Of a stretch of DNA of 64,000 nt, positions 1-9,210 are shown piece by piece. Origin of the DNA: Muriicola marianensis (GTDB lineage: Bacteria; Bacteroidota; Bacteroidia; Flavobacteriales; Flavobacteriaceae); the NCBI RefSeq assembly GCF_014638095.1, contig NZ_BMFH01000001.1, positions 2,303,227 through 2,367,226 of the forward strand. Reading direction: 5' to 3'. The notes beneath the pieces were generated by a model. That model saw only the letters and a list, made by a program, of their open reading frames with translations. It did not search any database and was not told where the DNA came from. The translations under genes and the position numbers were made by a program. The first letter of the stretch is position 1; each line of letters opens with the position of its first letter.

Positions 1-373
1 GTCGCACTTGGGTGGTCAGGGGGAGTTCACCGACTTCGTCGAGAAAGATCGTCCCTCCGTCGGCCACTTCGAAATACCCGCTACGGGTCTGGGTTGCACC
101 CGTAAACGCCCCTTTTTCGTGCCCGAAAAGTTCGCTGTCTATGGTCCCTTCCGGGATGGCACCACAGTTCACAGCTATGTACTTGGCGTGCTTCCTGTGA
201 GAGAGGGAATGGATGATCTTGGGTACGGCTTCCTTCCCGACCCCGCTTTCCCCGGTGACCAGCACGGAGATATCCGTAGGGGCCACCTGTATGGCTTTTT
301 CGAGGGCCCTGTTGAGTTTTGGGTCATTGCCTATGATCCCAAAACGCTGTTTTATAGCTTGTACATTTTCCAT
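1..373 (-). CDS. Sigma-54-type AAA+ transcriptional regulator (partial, N-terminal 124 codons)
   Basis: The reading frame runs off the left edge, so only the start of the AAA+ sigma-54 interaction domain is present. The Walker A motif GESGVGKE lies at about residues 43-50. The GAFTGA loop that contacts sigma-54 is intact, and a Walker B-like [11 protein letters not shown] follows. The AAA+ domain begins almost at residue 1, so there is no room for an N-terminal receiver or sensor domain; this resembles PspF-like enhancer-binding proteins. The start ATG overlaps the miaB stop by one base (TAATG), so the two genes are probably co-transcribed and translationally coupled. The C-terminal HTH lies outside the window. 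Family assignment is firm; target genes are unknown. Confidence 0.93.
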   Translation of the reverse strand, partial: MENVQAIKQRFGIIGNDPKLNRALEKAIQVAPTDISVLVTGESGVGKEAVPKIIHSLSHRKHAKYIAVNCGAIPEGTIDSELFGHEKGAFTGATQTRSGYFEVADGGTIFLDEVGELPLTTQVR

Positions 374-1821
374 TACTCCATATTTTCTGCAAGTCCGACC
401 GCCTCGCCTAGCAGGGTGGCCGATGTGCAGTCGTCAATCCGGACCATCACGAACTGACCTACCTTGTAGTCTTCTTTGGGGAAGACCACCACTGTATTGC
501 TGGAGGTCCTGCCCATCCAGTGCTGATCTGATTTCTTTGACGGTCCTTCGATCAGGACTTCCTCTGTCTTGCCCAGGTGCTGGGAAGTGCGGTAAAGGCT
601 GTGTTTTTGTTGTAAGGCGATGATCTCCTGCAGCCTTCTTTTCTTGACCTCCTCCGGGATGTCATCCTCCAGTTTCCTGGCGGCCAGGGTACCGGGGCGT
701 TCCGAATAGGCGAACATAAATCCGAAGTCGTATTTCACGTATTCCATGAGTGAGAGGGTCTCCCTGTGGTCTTCTTCGGTCTCTCCCGGGAAGCCTGCTA
801 TCATATCCTGGCTGATCCCGCAATCCGGGATGATCCTCCGTATATCGTCTATAAGCTGCATGTACTCCTCCCGTGTGTGAAGGCGGTTCATGGCCTTGAG
901 GATGCGGTCGCTCCCGCTTTGTACCGGCAGGTGTATGTAGTTACAGATGTTCCTGTACTTCGCCATGGTCCTGACCACATCCAGGGTCATGTCCTGGGGA
1001 TTGGAGGTGGAGAATCGGATCCGCATCCCGGGCTGGGCTTCGGCCACCATGGCAAGCAAACCGGCAAAGTCAACGGCCGTCGCCTTTTGCATATCGCTGG
1101 CCTTGTCAAAGTCTTTTTTGAGTCCGCCTCCATACCACAGGTAGCTATCGACATTCTGCCCCAACAGGGTCACTTCACGATATCCCTGTTCCCAGAGTTC
1201 GTTCACTTCCTGTACGACCGACTGGGGATCCCGGCTGCGTTCCCTTCCCCTGGTAAAGGGGACCACGCAGAAGGTGCACATATTGTCGCATCCCCGGGTG
1301 ATGGAGACAAAGGCAGTTACTCCGTTGGAGTTGAGCCTCACCGGGGCAATATCCCCGTATGTCTCTTCTTTGGAGAGGATGACGTTCACTGCATTGCGGC
1401 CCTCGTCTACTTCCCGGACCAGGTTGGGCAGATCCTTGTAAGCGTCCGGGCCTACCACCATGTCTACGATCTTTTCCTCTTCCAGCAACTGGCTTTTCAA
1501 TCGCTCTGCCATACACCCCAGGACACCCACTTTCATGTGGGGTCTGTTCTTTTTGACCGCATTGAATTTCTCCAGTCGCCTCCTGACCGTGGTCTCTGCC
1601 TTTTCCCTGATGGAGCAGGTGTTGACCAGGACGAGGTCTGCATCCTCCAGATCTGAAGTGGTATTGAACCCTTCATTAGCGAGGATAGATGCCACGATCT
1701 CGCTGTCGGAGAAGTTCATCTGGCACCCATAGCTCTCAATATATAGCTTGCGATTGTTCTTCCCGTTTGCTGAGATCATCAGAGGTGAACCCTGAACGCT
1801 TTCGTCAATTACTTTTTCCAT
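373..1821 (-). CDS. miaB: tRNA-2-methylthio-N6-dimethylallyladenosine synthase MiaB
   Basis: A 482-residue radical-SAM methylthiotransferase that converts i6A37 to ms2i6A37 in tRNAs reading UNN codons. The three N-terminal cluster cysteines are visible at C33 (YGCQMN), C69 (NTCSIR) and C103 (LGCMAE). The radical SAM CxxxCxxC is C178-C182-C185 ([10 protein letters not shown]). A C-terminal TRAM domain follows from about residue 415. Length is a little above the usual 440-475 because of an N-terminal extension of about 20 residues. A perfect -7 box (TATCTTTG) lies 36 bp upstream. The gene is followed without gap by a sigma-54-type regulator. Confidence 0.97.
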   Translation of the reverse strand: MEKVIDESVQGSPLMISANGKNNRKLYIESYGCQMNFSDSEIVASILANEGFNTTSDLEDADLVLVNTCSIREKAETTVRRRLEKFNAVKKNRPHMKVGVLGCMAERLKSQLLEEEKIVDMVVGPDAYKDLPNLVREVDEGRNAVNVILSKEETYGDIAPVRLNSNGVTAFVSITRGCDNMCTFCVVPFTRGRERSRDPQSVVQEVNELWEQGYREVTLLGQNVDSYLWYGGGLKKDFDKASDMQKATAVDFAGLLAMVAEAQPGMRIRFSTSNPQDMTLDVVRTMAKYRNICNYIHLPVQSGSDRILKAMNRLHTREEYMQLIDDIRRIIPDCGISQDMIAGFPGETEEDHRETLSLMEYVKYDFGFMFAYSERPGTLAARKLEDDIPEEVKKRRLQEIIALQQKHSLYRTSQHLGKTEEVLIEGPSKKSDQHWMGRTSSNTVVVFPKEDYKVGQFVMVRIDDCTSATLLGEAVGLAENME

Positions 1822-1856
1822 GCAAATACGCTACTGCCCTTGTTATTAAAGGATCG

Positions 1857-1864
1857 CAAAGATA
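1857..1864 (-). promoter_or_regulatory. Bacteroidetes -7 box for miaB
   Basis: On the minus strand this reads TATCTTTG, a perfect TAnnTTTG. A TTG that could act as the -33 element lies 21 bp upstream (complement of 1886-1888). The distance to the miaB ATG leaves a leader of roughly 30 nt. Confidence 0.7.
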
Positions 1865-1980
1865 AGACAATATCCCCTTTTATGACAATTTGGCAGGTGA
1901 ATATTTTCATAAAAGAAGACGCAACTAGGGGGTTGCCAACGTATCTATAGGGAAACCTCAACCCAATTAATAAAAGCCCT

Positions 1981-3213
1981 ATGAAAATCCTGAAATCCCT
2001 TCTGCCTGTTTTTGCTCTGTTGGGACTGATCTCCTGTTCCGACAATGACTCCGATAAGTACGCAGACTATCTGGTCGCCAGGCCCCTGACCATGTCCCTG
2101 GAAGAATTCAAGAACAGTGTGGATATCATTACCCCGGTGCCCATAGATGAATCAGGCAAGATCTACGCCTACCAGGACCTGATATTTGTGAATGATAAAT
2201 ACAAAGGGGTTCACGTGATCGATAACAGTGATCCTTCTTCTCCGAGAAAGGTGGCCTTTATCAAGATCGCCGGGAATGTCGATATTTCCATTAAGGACAA
2301 TTACCTGTACGCAGACAGCCTCACGGACCTCATCGTCCTGGATATTTCGGACATTGACAACATACAGATCGTAAACCGCCTGGAGAATGTGCTGAGGGAC
2401 AATGTGATCTGGCCTTTGGAGGCGGATATCTTTGAGTACGACGACTGGGGGAACCCAGATCAGGTGTTGATCGGCTGGGAGGTGACCACGGAAAGGCGAC
2501 TGGTGGAAGAGGTGCAGATGCGTTTCGAGAATGTCCTTATGATGGATGCTGCCTCCAACAGTGTAGGGCAGGGGGGATCCCTGGCCCGCTTTAAGATCGT
2601 AGGGAATTTCCTTTACGCCGTAGATAACCATTCTATCAATGTCTTTGATATCACAGACCTCGGGAACCCCCAGGACCTGGAGGACGTCTTTGCCGGTTTC
2701 GACATTGAGACCATCTTTAACCAGGGAGATCATCTTTTCCTGGGAAGCCGAAGCGGGATGTATATATATGACATTACCAATCCCGCCCAGCCCGGTTTTG
2801 TATCCGAGTTCCAGCACGGCACCGCCTGCGATCCCGTGGTGGTTGACGGCGACTACGCCTATGTCACTTTGAGAGGCGGGAACAATTGTGGAGCTACGGA
2901 AAGTGGACTCTTCGTGATCGATATTGCAGATCTCAGTAACCCGGAATTGCTCAAGTCATATCCCATGGAGGAACCTTATGGCCTGGGAGTAAAGGATGAC
3001 AGGGTCTTTGTGTGTGACGGCAGTTTTGGTCTGAAGGTATTTGACAAATCGAATGTCCCCGACCTCACCCAGGTACAACACTTCCAGGACATTACCACCT
3101 TTGATGTGATTCCTCTTTCACAGCACCTCCTCATGGTTGGAGAAGAAGTTCTTTACCAGTATACCTATAATGATACCGGCATTGAACTCATAAGCACTTT
3201 CTCGCTGAATTAG
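1981..3213 (+). CDS. LVIVD-repeat beta-propeller lipoprotein
   Basis: A 410-residue exported lipoprotein of unknown function. The N-terminus is a lipoprotein signal peptide with lipobox LISC and C19 as the lipidation site, followed by Asp/Ser/Asn-rich linker residues. The body contains about six repeats, each with a strand pair of the form (L/V)xVxDxxxPxxP. Examples are VHVIDNSDPSSP, IVLDISDIDN, INVFDITDLGNP, MYIYDITNPAQP and LFVIDIADLSNP. This is the LVIVD pattern expected to fold as a beta-propeller at the cell surface or in the periplasm. It is divergent from miaB with 159 bp between them and precedes topA by 114 bp. Ligand and role cannot be told from the sequence. Confidence 0.88.
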   Translation: MKILKSLLPVFALLGLISCSDNDSDKYADYLVARPLTMSLEEFKNSVDIITPVPIDESGKIYAYQDLIFVNDKYKGVHVIDNSDPSSPRKVAFIKIAGNVDISIKDNYLYADSLTDLIVLDISDIDNIQIVNRLENVLRDNVIWPLEADIFEYDDWGNPDQVLIGWEVTTERRLVEEVQMRFENVLMMDAASNSVGQGGSLARFKIVGNFLYAVDNHSINVFDITDLGNPQDLEDVFAGFDIETIFNQGDHLFLGSRSGMYIYDITNPAQPGFVSEFQHGTACDPVVVDGDYAYVTLRGGNNCGATESGLFVIDIADLSNPELLKSYPMEEPYGLGVKDDRVFVCDGSFGLKVFDKSNVPDLTQVQHFQDITTFDVIPLSQHLLMVGEEVLYQYTYNDTGIELISTFSLN

Positions 3214-3300
3214 ATTCAGGAGCCTCTTATCCGGGCCCATCGGGAGGAAGAAATGTGCAGGTGGAAGAAACAGATGAGAAAGCAAATAAATTTTTTGCCA

Positions 3301-3308
3301 TACTTTTG
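3301..3308 (+). promoter_or_regulatory. Bacteroidetes -7 box for topA
   Basis: TACTTTTG matches TAnnTTTG and ends 19 bp before the topA ATG. No convincing -33 TTG is seen at the expected distance, so the assignment rests on the -7 element and its position. Confidence 0.6.
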
Positions 3309-3327
3309 TGACTTCTAAAATCATTGA

Positions 3328-5793
3328 ATGGCGAAGAATTTAGTAATCGTAGAGTCACCTGCCAAGGCAAAAACCATCGAGAAATTTCTGGGGAAGGACT
3401 TTAAGGTTGAGTCGAGTTTCGGACATATAGCAGACCTGCCCTCCAAGGAACTGGGTGTCGATGTTGACAATGATTTTAAACCGAAATACATCGTAGACAA
3501 GGACAAAAAGTCTTTGGTCAAAAAATTGAAGGACCTGGCCAACAAGGCAGAGTTGATCTGGCTGGCCAGTGATGAGGACCGGGAAGGAGAGGCCATCTCC
3601 TGGCATTTGGCGGAGACCCTCGACCTCGATAAAAACAAGACCCGCAGGATCGTCTTTAACTCCATTACTAAATCCGCTATTCAGAAAGCGATAGATAACC
3701 CAAGGGGAATCAACTACGACCTGGTAAATGCCCAACAGGCCCGGCGGGTGCTGGACCGGCTCGTGGGTTACGAACTCTCTCCAGTATTGTGGAAGAAGAT
3801 CAAGCCCGGTCTCTCTGCAGGGAGGGTACAGTCTGTGGCCGTACGGCTTATTGTGGAGCGGGAACGCGACATCGAGGCCTTTGAGCCCGTAGCCTCTTTC
3901 CGCATCAATGCCGAGTTCAGCACTTCGGAAGGAGAGGTGTTCAGCGCAAAGCTTTCAAAGACCTTTGACACCAAGGAAGAGGCTGAGGCATTTTTGAAAA
4001 AGAATCTGGAGGCCGACTTTGCGGTGGCTTCCCTCGATAAGAAACCAGCTAAAAAATCTCCTTCGGCACCTTTCACCACCTCTACCTTACAACAGGAGGC
4101 ATCGAGAAAACTCTATTTCTCCGTAGCCAGGACCATGCAAGTGGCACAGCGGCTCTATGAGGCAGGACTCATTACCTATATGAGGACAGACAGTGTGAAC
4201 CTGTCTCCTGAGGCTATCAATGACGCCAAACAGGCCATTGTGTCCCTCTATGGAGAGCGATACAGCAAGGTGAGGAATTACAAAGGAAAATCCAAAGGCG
4301 CCCAGGAGGCACACGAAGCCATCCGCCCGACAGATATGACACTTCAGCATCCCAAGGTGGAAAGAGACCAGGCGAGGCTGTACGAACTGATCCGCATGAG
4401 GACACTGGCCTCTCAGATGGCAGATGCAGAACTGGAAAGGACGAACGTAAAGATCAGTGCCAACACCCACGGGGAAGAATTCTCGGCTAACGGGGAGGTG
4501 ATCAAGTTCGACGGATTCCTCAAAGTATATCTGGAAGGGAAGGACGAAGAAGATCTGGAAGAACAGGAAGGTATCCTGCCGGCTTTGAAGGAAGGAGATT
4601 CCCTCGTGAACAGATATATCACAGCAACCGAAAGATTCACCCGCCCTCCCTATCGTTTTACGGAGGCTTCCCTGGTAAAGAAACTGGAAGAACTGGGAAT
4701 CGGCAGGCCATCGACCTATGCCCCAACCATTTCTACCATCCAGAACAGGGGCTATATCGAAAAAGGCACCGTGGAGGGAACTGAAAGGAACTACAGCCAG
4801 CTGGTCCTTGAAAACAATACCATAAAGGAGAACAAACTTACCGAGACCGTAGGATCGGATAAGGGCAAGCTCGTCCCAACTGATATTGGAATGATCGTCA
4901 ATGACTTCCTGGTCGACAATTTTGCCAACATCCTGGATTACCATTTCACGGCCAAGGTGGAAAAGGATTTTGACGAGATCGCTTCAGGAGAAGAGGACTG
5001 GCAAAAGGTGATGCGCGACTTCTATAAGGACTTCCACCCCACTGTGGTGGATGTGGAGGAGAACGCAGACCGCGCGAGTGGAGAGCGCGTACTGGGGATA
5101 GACCCCAAGACCAAGCGGCAGGTCTCTGCCAGGTTGGGTCGATTCGGCCCCATGGTACAGATCGGGACGGCCGAGGAGGAGGAAAAACCCCTCTTTGCAA
5201 GCCTGCTGCCGGAACAATCCATCACCACCATCACCTTTGAAGAGGCTATGGACCTGTTTAAGCTTCCGAGAAAGCTCGGAGTATATGAAGGGGAGGAAGT
5301 AGAGGCCAATGTGGGAAGGTACGGACCTTATATCAGGCACGGGAAAAAATTCATCTCCCTGGAGAGCGGGGAAAATGCGCTGGATGTGGCTATGGACCGG
5401 GCGGTTGAACTTATCAAGGCCAAACAGAAGGCTGATGCCCCCATCACCTCCTACGAAGGGAAGGATGTGACCAAAGGAAAGGGAAGGTTCGGGCCCTTTA
5501 TCAAGTGGGATGGCATGTTCATCAATGTCAGCAAGAAATACGACTTCGACAATCTCTCCGACGAGGACATCACTGAGCTCATAGAGGCCAAGAAAAAGAA
5601 GGAGGCCGAACGCGTGGTGAAGGAGTGGCCGGAGGAAGGTATCCGGATCGAGAAGGCGCGATGGGGAAGGCATAATATCATAAAAGGCAGGACCAAGGCC
5701 GAGCTCGGCAAAGAGGTCGATGTCGCCAAAGTGAGCCTGGAAGATGCGAAAAGCCTCCTGGAGAAAAAGAAACCCCGGAAAAAAAGTAAATAA
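3328..5793 (+). CDS. topA: DNA topoisomerase I (type IA)
   Basis: An 821-residue type IA topoisomerase that relaxes negative supercoils. The N-terminal TOPRIM domain carries E9 (VIVESPAKAK) and the acidic triad in DEDRE (D82, D84, E86). The catalytic tyrosine is Y284 in GLITYMRTDS. The C-terminal third has glycine-rich topo C-terminal repeats (GRYGPYIRHG, GRFGPFIKW) instead of the tetracysteine zinc ribbons of E. coli TopA, followed by a Lys-rich tail. The repeat type is usual in Bacteroidetes. The next gene starts 21 bp downstream and the same strand continues into gldKLMN, so topA may head a long transcription unit. Confidence 0.98.
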   Translation: MAKNLVIVESPAKAKTIEKFLGKDFKVESSFGHIADLPSKELGVDVDNDFKPKYIVDKDKKSLVKKLKDLANKAELIWLASDEDREGEAISWHLAETLDLDKNKTRRIVFNSITKSAIQKAIDNPRGINYDLVNAQQARRVLDRLVGYELSPVLWKKIKPGLSAGRVQSVAVRLIVERERDIEAFEPVASFRINAEFSTSEGEVFSAKLSKTFDTKEEAEAFLKKNLEADFAVASLDKKPAKKSPSAPFTTSTLQQEASRKLYFSVARTMQVAQRLYEAGLITYMRTDSVNLSPEAINDAKQAIVSLYGERYSKVRNYKGKSKGAQEAHEAIRPTDMTLQHPKVERDQARLYELIRMRTLASQMADAELERTNVKISANTHGEEFSANGEVIKFDGFLKVYLEGKDEEDLEEQEGILPALKEGDSLVNRYITATERFTRPPYRFTEASLVKKLEELGIGRPSTYAPTISTIQNRGYIEKGTVEGTERNYSQLVLENNTIKENKLTETVGSDKGKLVPTDIGMIVNDFLVDNFANILDYHFTAKVEKDFDEIASGEEDWQKVMRDFYKDFHPTVVDVEENADRASGERVLGIDPKTKRQVSARLGRFGPMVQIGTAEEEEKPLFASLLPEQSITTITFEEAMDLFKLPRKLGVYEGEEVEANVGRYGPYIRHGKKFISLESGENALDVAMDRAVELIKAKQKADAPITSYEGKDVTKGKGRFGPFIKWDGMFINVSKKYDFDNLSDEDITELIEAKKKKEAERVVKEWPEEGIRIEKARWGRHNIIKGRTKAELGKEVDVAKVSLEDAKSLLEKKKPRKKSK

Positions 5794-5814
5794 CCTGTTT
5801 TTGCAAGAGTTCCT

Positions 5815-6972
5815 ATGGCGTTCGATTTCCTGGTTCCGGTAGAAGACAAAGCCCTGGCACACTGTGAACTGCTCCCACCTCAGGCCCTGGGGAAAAATAT
5901 CTTCAAACACACCCAAAGGGACGGCCTTCCTGTACTGGCCAACGCCTCTTTTGCGATCCTGGGTGTAAACGAATCACGTAACGCCTTTGAGAAGAAGCCG
6001 GAGAAATTAGCCCTTGTCGAGATCCGTATCCAGTTGTACAAACTGATGATGGGCAACTGGAATGTGAACATCGTCGACCTTGGAAATGTGGAAGAGGGGG
6101 AGACCGTGGAGGACACCTACTTCGTAGTGAAGGAAATCACGGCAGAACTCCTGGAAGAAAAAGTTATACCTATTATTATAGGAGCTACCCAGGATATCAC
6201 CTATCCCACCTACCGGGCTTTTGACAGGATAAAAGACCTGATCAACCTGGTTTCTATTGACAGCAGGTTCGACTTTGGGGCGGATGAGGAATTGATCTCC
6301 TCACATTCCTATATGAGCAAGATCATTACCGACAAGCCCAACAATCTCTTTAACTTTTCCAATATAGGCTACCAGAGCTACTTCAATGCACAGGAGGAGG
6401 TAGACCTGATGGAAAGGCTGTTCTTTGATGCCTACCGCCTTGGGGAGATCACCTCAGACATTACCCTGGCCGAGCCTGTGCTGAGGAATGCCCACTCTGT
6501 CAGCCTGGACATGAGGGCGGTAAAGGCGAGTGAAATGGGCTGTCCGCCACAGTTTTCCCCCAACGGTTTTGACGGTAGGGAAATCTGTGCCATCTCCCGC
6601 TATGCCGGGATGAGCGAGAATGTGGCAGTCTTCGGGATCTACGAGATGGAGAACACACCCCTGTCATGCCAGCTGGTCGCCCAGATCGTGTGGTATTTTA
6701 TGGAGGGTTTCAACTTCCGCATCAAAGAGCGCCCGAGTGCCGGCAACAAGGATTTTACCAAGTTTATCGTTCCCACGGAGACCGAGGAACTCATCTTCTA
6801 CAAAAGTCTGCTCACACACCGATGGTGGGTAGAGGTTCCTCCATTTACTTCCCCGCATACTAAATCCAATCCACCCGCGTTATTACCCTGCACCGAACAG
6901 GATTATCTCGACGCTTGTGATCAGATCATTCCCGAACGGTGGTTCAAGGCCTATAAGAAAGGCCTGAACTAA
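5815..6972 (+). CDS. Arginase-fold (formimidoylglutamase-like) protein lacking metal ligands
   Basis: A 385-residue protein with ureohydrolase-like sequence order but degenerate active-site motifs. Where family enzymes have GGDHS this one has GATQD (residues 123-127). Where they have DAHxD it has DSRFD (149-153). Where they have SxDxD it has SLDMR (230-234). Both metal-binding histidines and the last aspartate are therefore replaced, and a binuclear Mn2+ site looks impossible. Automated annotation would probably call it formimidoylglutamase or arginase; I infer a non-catalytic or altered function. It lies 21 bp after topA and 115 bp before gldK on the same strand, which suggests a link with the gliding/secretion machinery but does not prove it. 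Confidence 0.85.
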   Translation: MAFDFLVPVEDKALAHCELLPPQALGKNIFKHTQRDGLPVLANASFAILGVNESRNAFEKKPEKLALVEIRIQLYKLMMGNWNVNIVDLGNVEEGETVEDTYFVVKEITAELLEEKVIPIIIGATQDITYPTYRAFDRIKDLINLVSIDSRFDFGADEELISSHSYMSKIITDKPNNLFNFSNIGYQSYFNAQEEVDLMERLFFDAYRLGEITSDITLAEPVLRNAHSVSLDMRAVKASEMGCPPQFSPNGFDGREICAISRYAGMSENVAVFGIYEMENTPLSCQLVAQIVWYFMEGFNFRIKERPSAGNKDFTKFIVPTETEELIFYKSLLTHRWWVEVPPFTSPHTKSNPPALLPCTEQDYLDACDQIIPERWFKAYKKGLN

Positions 6973-7087
6973 AATTTGAAATTTTTGTCAGGAAGGCTGG
7001 TAACGTACAATAATTTACTCAAAAAGTAGTTTTAGAGAGTATAATTGACATTACTGCTTAAAGTCTAAATCGAAATTTAACCTAAGT

Positions 7088-8443
7088 ATGAAGAAGCTAT
7101 TGTTGTTATCTATAGCGTTTGTTTTTTTACTCTCAAGTTGCGGGTCTAAAACAAGAGGAGAACTAGTGGGCGTCCAAGGAAAGAAGTGGTACCCTGAAAA
7201 ACCCTACGGGATGGAGCTCATACCGAGAGGTGCTTTCATCATGGGTAAAAGCGAGGAAGATGTAGCGCAGGTTCTCAATGCCCCAACCAAAACAGTTACG
7301 GTAAGATCGTTCTATATGGACGACACCGAAATAACAAACAGCGAATACCGTCAGTTCGTAGAGTGGGTCCGCGATTCTATTGTCAGGACCCGTTTGGCTA
7401 TTCTGGCCGATGAGCTCGGGATGGGACCTGAGGATGGAGGGATCGGTGAGTACGCTTTCAAAAGCGCCGATACCACCAGGATGTCTGTCTATGAAAAATA
7501 TATGATGGATAATTACTCCGGGATGGGAGAAACCGGATACGAAGGCTACAAACTCAATACAGATGAAGATCTTGTTTGGGATACCTCGGATTATCCGGAT
7601 GAGTACTACGCCGAAGTAATGGATTCATTGTATATCCCCGAAGAGGAGTCGTACAACGGACAGCGTATCATAGATGTTTCCAAATTAAAATATAAGTACA
7701 CATGGATGGATATCGAAGAAGCTGCCCGTTCCAGGGATGCCCGTAGGAAGGATTTTATCCGTACCGAAGAACTCGAGATCTATCCGGATACGACTGTGTG
7801 GATCAGGGACTTCGAATATTCCTACAACGAGCCCATGCACAACGATTACTTTTGGCACGATGCCTATAGCGACTACCCTGTAGTGGGAGTGTCGTGGACA
7901 CAGGCCAAGGCGTTCTGCCACTGGAGGACTAAATTTAAAAACGATGACCAGAAGGCCCGTGGCAAGCAGTTTGTCAATCAGTTCCGTCTGCCCACTGAGG
8001 CCGAATGGGAATACGCTGCCCGAGGAGGTATTGAAGGAGGTACCTATCCATGGGGAGGTCCGTACGTGATCAGTGACACCGGTTGCTTTATGGCCAACTT
8101 TAAGCCACAGCGCGGAGACTATGCTGCCGATGCAGCCCTGTATACCGTAGAGGCCAAGTCGTACGAACCCAATGATTTCAACCTGTACAATATGGCGGGT
8201 AACGTGGCTGAGTGGACCAACAGCAGTTATTTCCCAGGTTCCTATGAATACGCTTCCACTATGAACCCCAACGCAGATTCCAAGGACAATGCGAGGAAGG
8301 TGATCAGGGGAGGATCCTGGAAGGACGTGGCTTACTTCCTCCAGGTGAGTACCAGGGATTACGAGTACAGGGATTCTGCCAGGAGCTATATCGGTTTCAG
8401 GACCGTTCAGGACTACATGGGAGAAGAAGATTCAACACAGTAA
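7088..8443 (+). CDS. gldK: Gliding motility / T9SS lipoprotein GldK (PorK)
   Basis: A 451-residue lipoprotein with lipobox LSSC and C18 as the lipidated residue. Most of the chain is a formylglycine-generating-enzyme-like (SUMF1) fold: an early PRGAFIMGKSEED, RLPTEAEWEYAARGG in the middle, and NLYNMAGNVAEWT and VIRGGSWKD near the C-terminus. In the family GldK/PorK forms the periplasmic ring with GldN/PorN beneath the outer membrane and is required for type IX secretion and gliding. An insertion of about 130 residues between the first FGE segment and the core is rich in Asp, Glu and Tyr. It is the first gene of the gldKLMN cluster. Confidence 0.97.
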   Translation: MKKLLLLSIAFVFLLSSCGSKTRGELVGVQGKKWYPEKPYGMELIPRGAFIMGKSEEDVAQVLNAPTKTVTVRSFYMDDTEITNSEYRQFVEWVRDSIVRTRLAILADELGMGPEDGGIGEYAFKSADTTRMSVYEKYMMDNYSGMGETGYEGYKLNTDEDLVWDTSDYPDEYYAEVMDSLYIPEEESYNGQRIIDVSKLKYKYTWMDIEEAARSRDARRKDFIRTEELEIYPDTTVWIRDFEYSYNEPMHNDYFWHDAYSDYPVVGVSWTQAKAFCHWRTKFKNDDQKARGKQFVNQFRLPTEAEWEYAARGGIEGGTYPWGGPYVISDTGCFMANFKPQRGDYAADAALYTVEAKSYEPNDFNLYNMAGNVAEWTNSSYFPGSYEYASTMNPNADSKDNARKVIRGGSWKDVAYFLQVSTRDYEYRDSARSYIGFRTVQDYMGEEDSTQ

Positions 8444-8507
8444 TCAGACAATTAAATCAAACGTAAACCAAATACTTATTTATTAAACTTAATTAAATCT
8501 TAGAATT

Positions 8508-9155
8508 ATGGCACAGTCAAAATCAACAAAAAAACTATTCAACATGGCCTATGGCCTCGGTGCTTCGGTGGTTATTATCGGAGCCCTCTTTAAGATCCTT
8601 CACTGGGAGTTCGGCCCCCTTACAGGTGGTCTCCTCCTCGCCGTGGGTCTGATCACAGAAGCCCTAATTTTCGCGATCAGTGCATTTGAGCCTGTAGACG
8701 ACGAATACGATTGGTCTCTGGTGTATCCGGAACTGGCCGGCGGACAGTCTAGCGGAAAAAATGCCGCAAAAGAAGCCAAAGAGGCTGAAGGATTACTTTC
8801 CAGGAAACTGGATGAATTGTTGAAAGAAGCTAATATCGATGCAGAATTGATGACCAGCCTTGGTGACAGCATCCGCAACTTTGAAGGTGCTGCCAAAGGT
8901 ATCGCTCCATCTGTTGACGCTATCGAAACTACCAAGAAGTACTCTGAAGAGATGGCACAGGCTGCCGCTCAGATGGAATCTCTCAACAGTCTGTACAAAG
9001 TGCAGCTTGAAAGTGCCAGCAGGCAGGCTTCCATCAATGAGGAAGTTGTTCAGAACGCCGGCGCTCTGAAAGATCAAATGGAATCACTGGCGTCTAACCT
9101 CTCATCTCTTAATGGTGTCTATGGTGGCATGTTGTCTGCCATGAGCAGAAACTAA
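8508..9155 (+). CDS. gldL: T9SS/gliding motor inner-membrane protein GldL (PorL)
   Basis: A 215-residue inner-membrane protein. Two hydrophobic helices lie near the N-terminus: about residues 14-32 (GASVVIIGALFKILHW) and 40-62 (GGLLLAVGLITEALIFAIS). The remaining roughly 150 residues are cytoplasmic and largely helical/coiled-coil. A glutamate inside the second helix (ITEALIF) fits the proton-pathway residue described for the GldLM motor. GldL with GldM uses the proton motive force to power T9SS and gliding. It lies between gldK (64 bp) and gldM (55 bp). Confidence 0.97.
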   Translation: MAQSKSTKKLFNMAYGLGASVVIIGALFKILHWEFGPLTGGLLLAVGLITEALIFAISAFEPVDDEYDWSLVYPELAGGQSSGKNAAKEAKEAEGLLSRKLDELLKEANIDAELMTSLGDSIRNFEGAAKGIAPSVDAIETTKKYSEEMAQAAAQMESLNSLYKVQLESASRQASINEEVVQNAGALKDQMESLASNLSSLNGVYGGMLSAMSRN

Positions 9156-9210
9156 TTAGTCGCGAAGCAATAACCCAAATCAAGTTACAAATCCAATCTA
9201 ATTAGAAAAC

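Noticed and set aside
766-1656. 296-codon frame antisense to miaB
   Set aside because: It is the shadow of a well-supported gene and has no recognisable domain.
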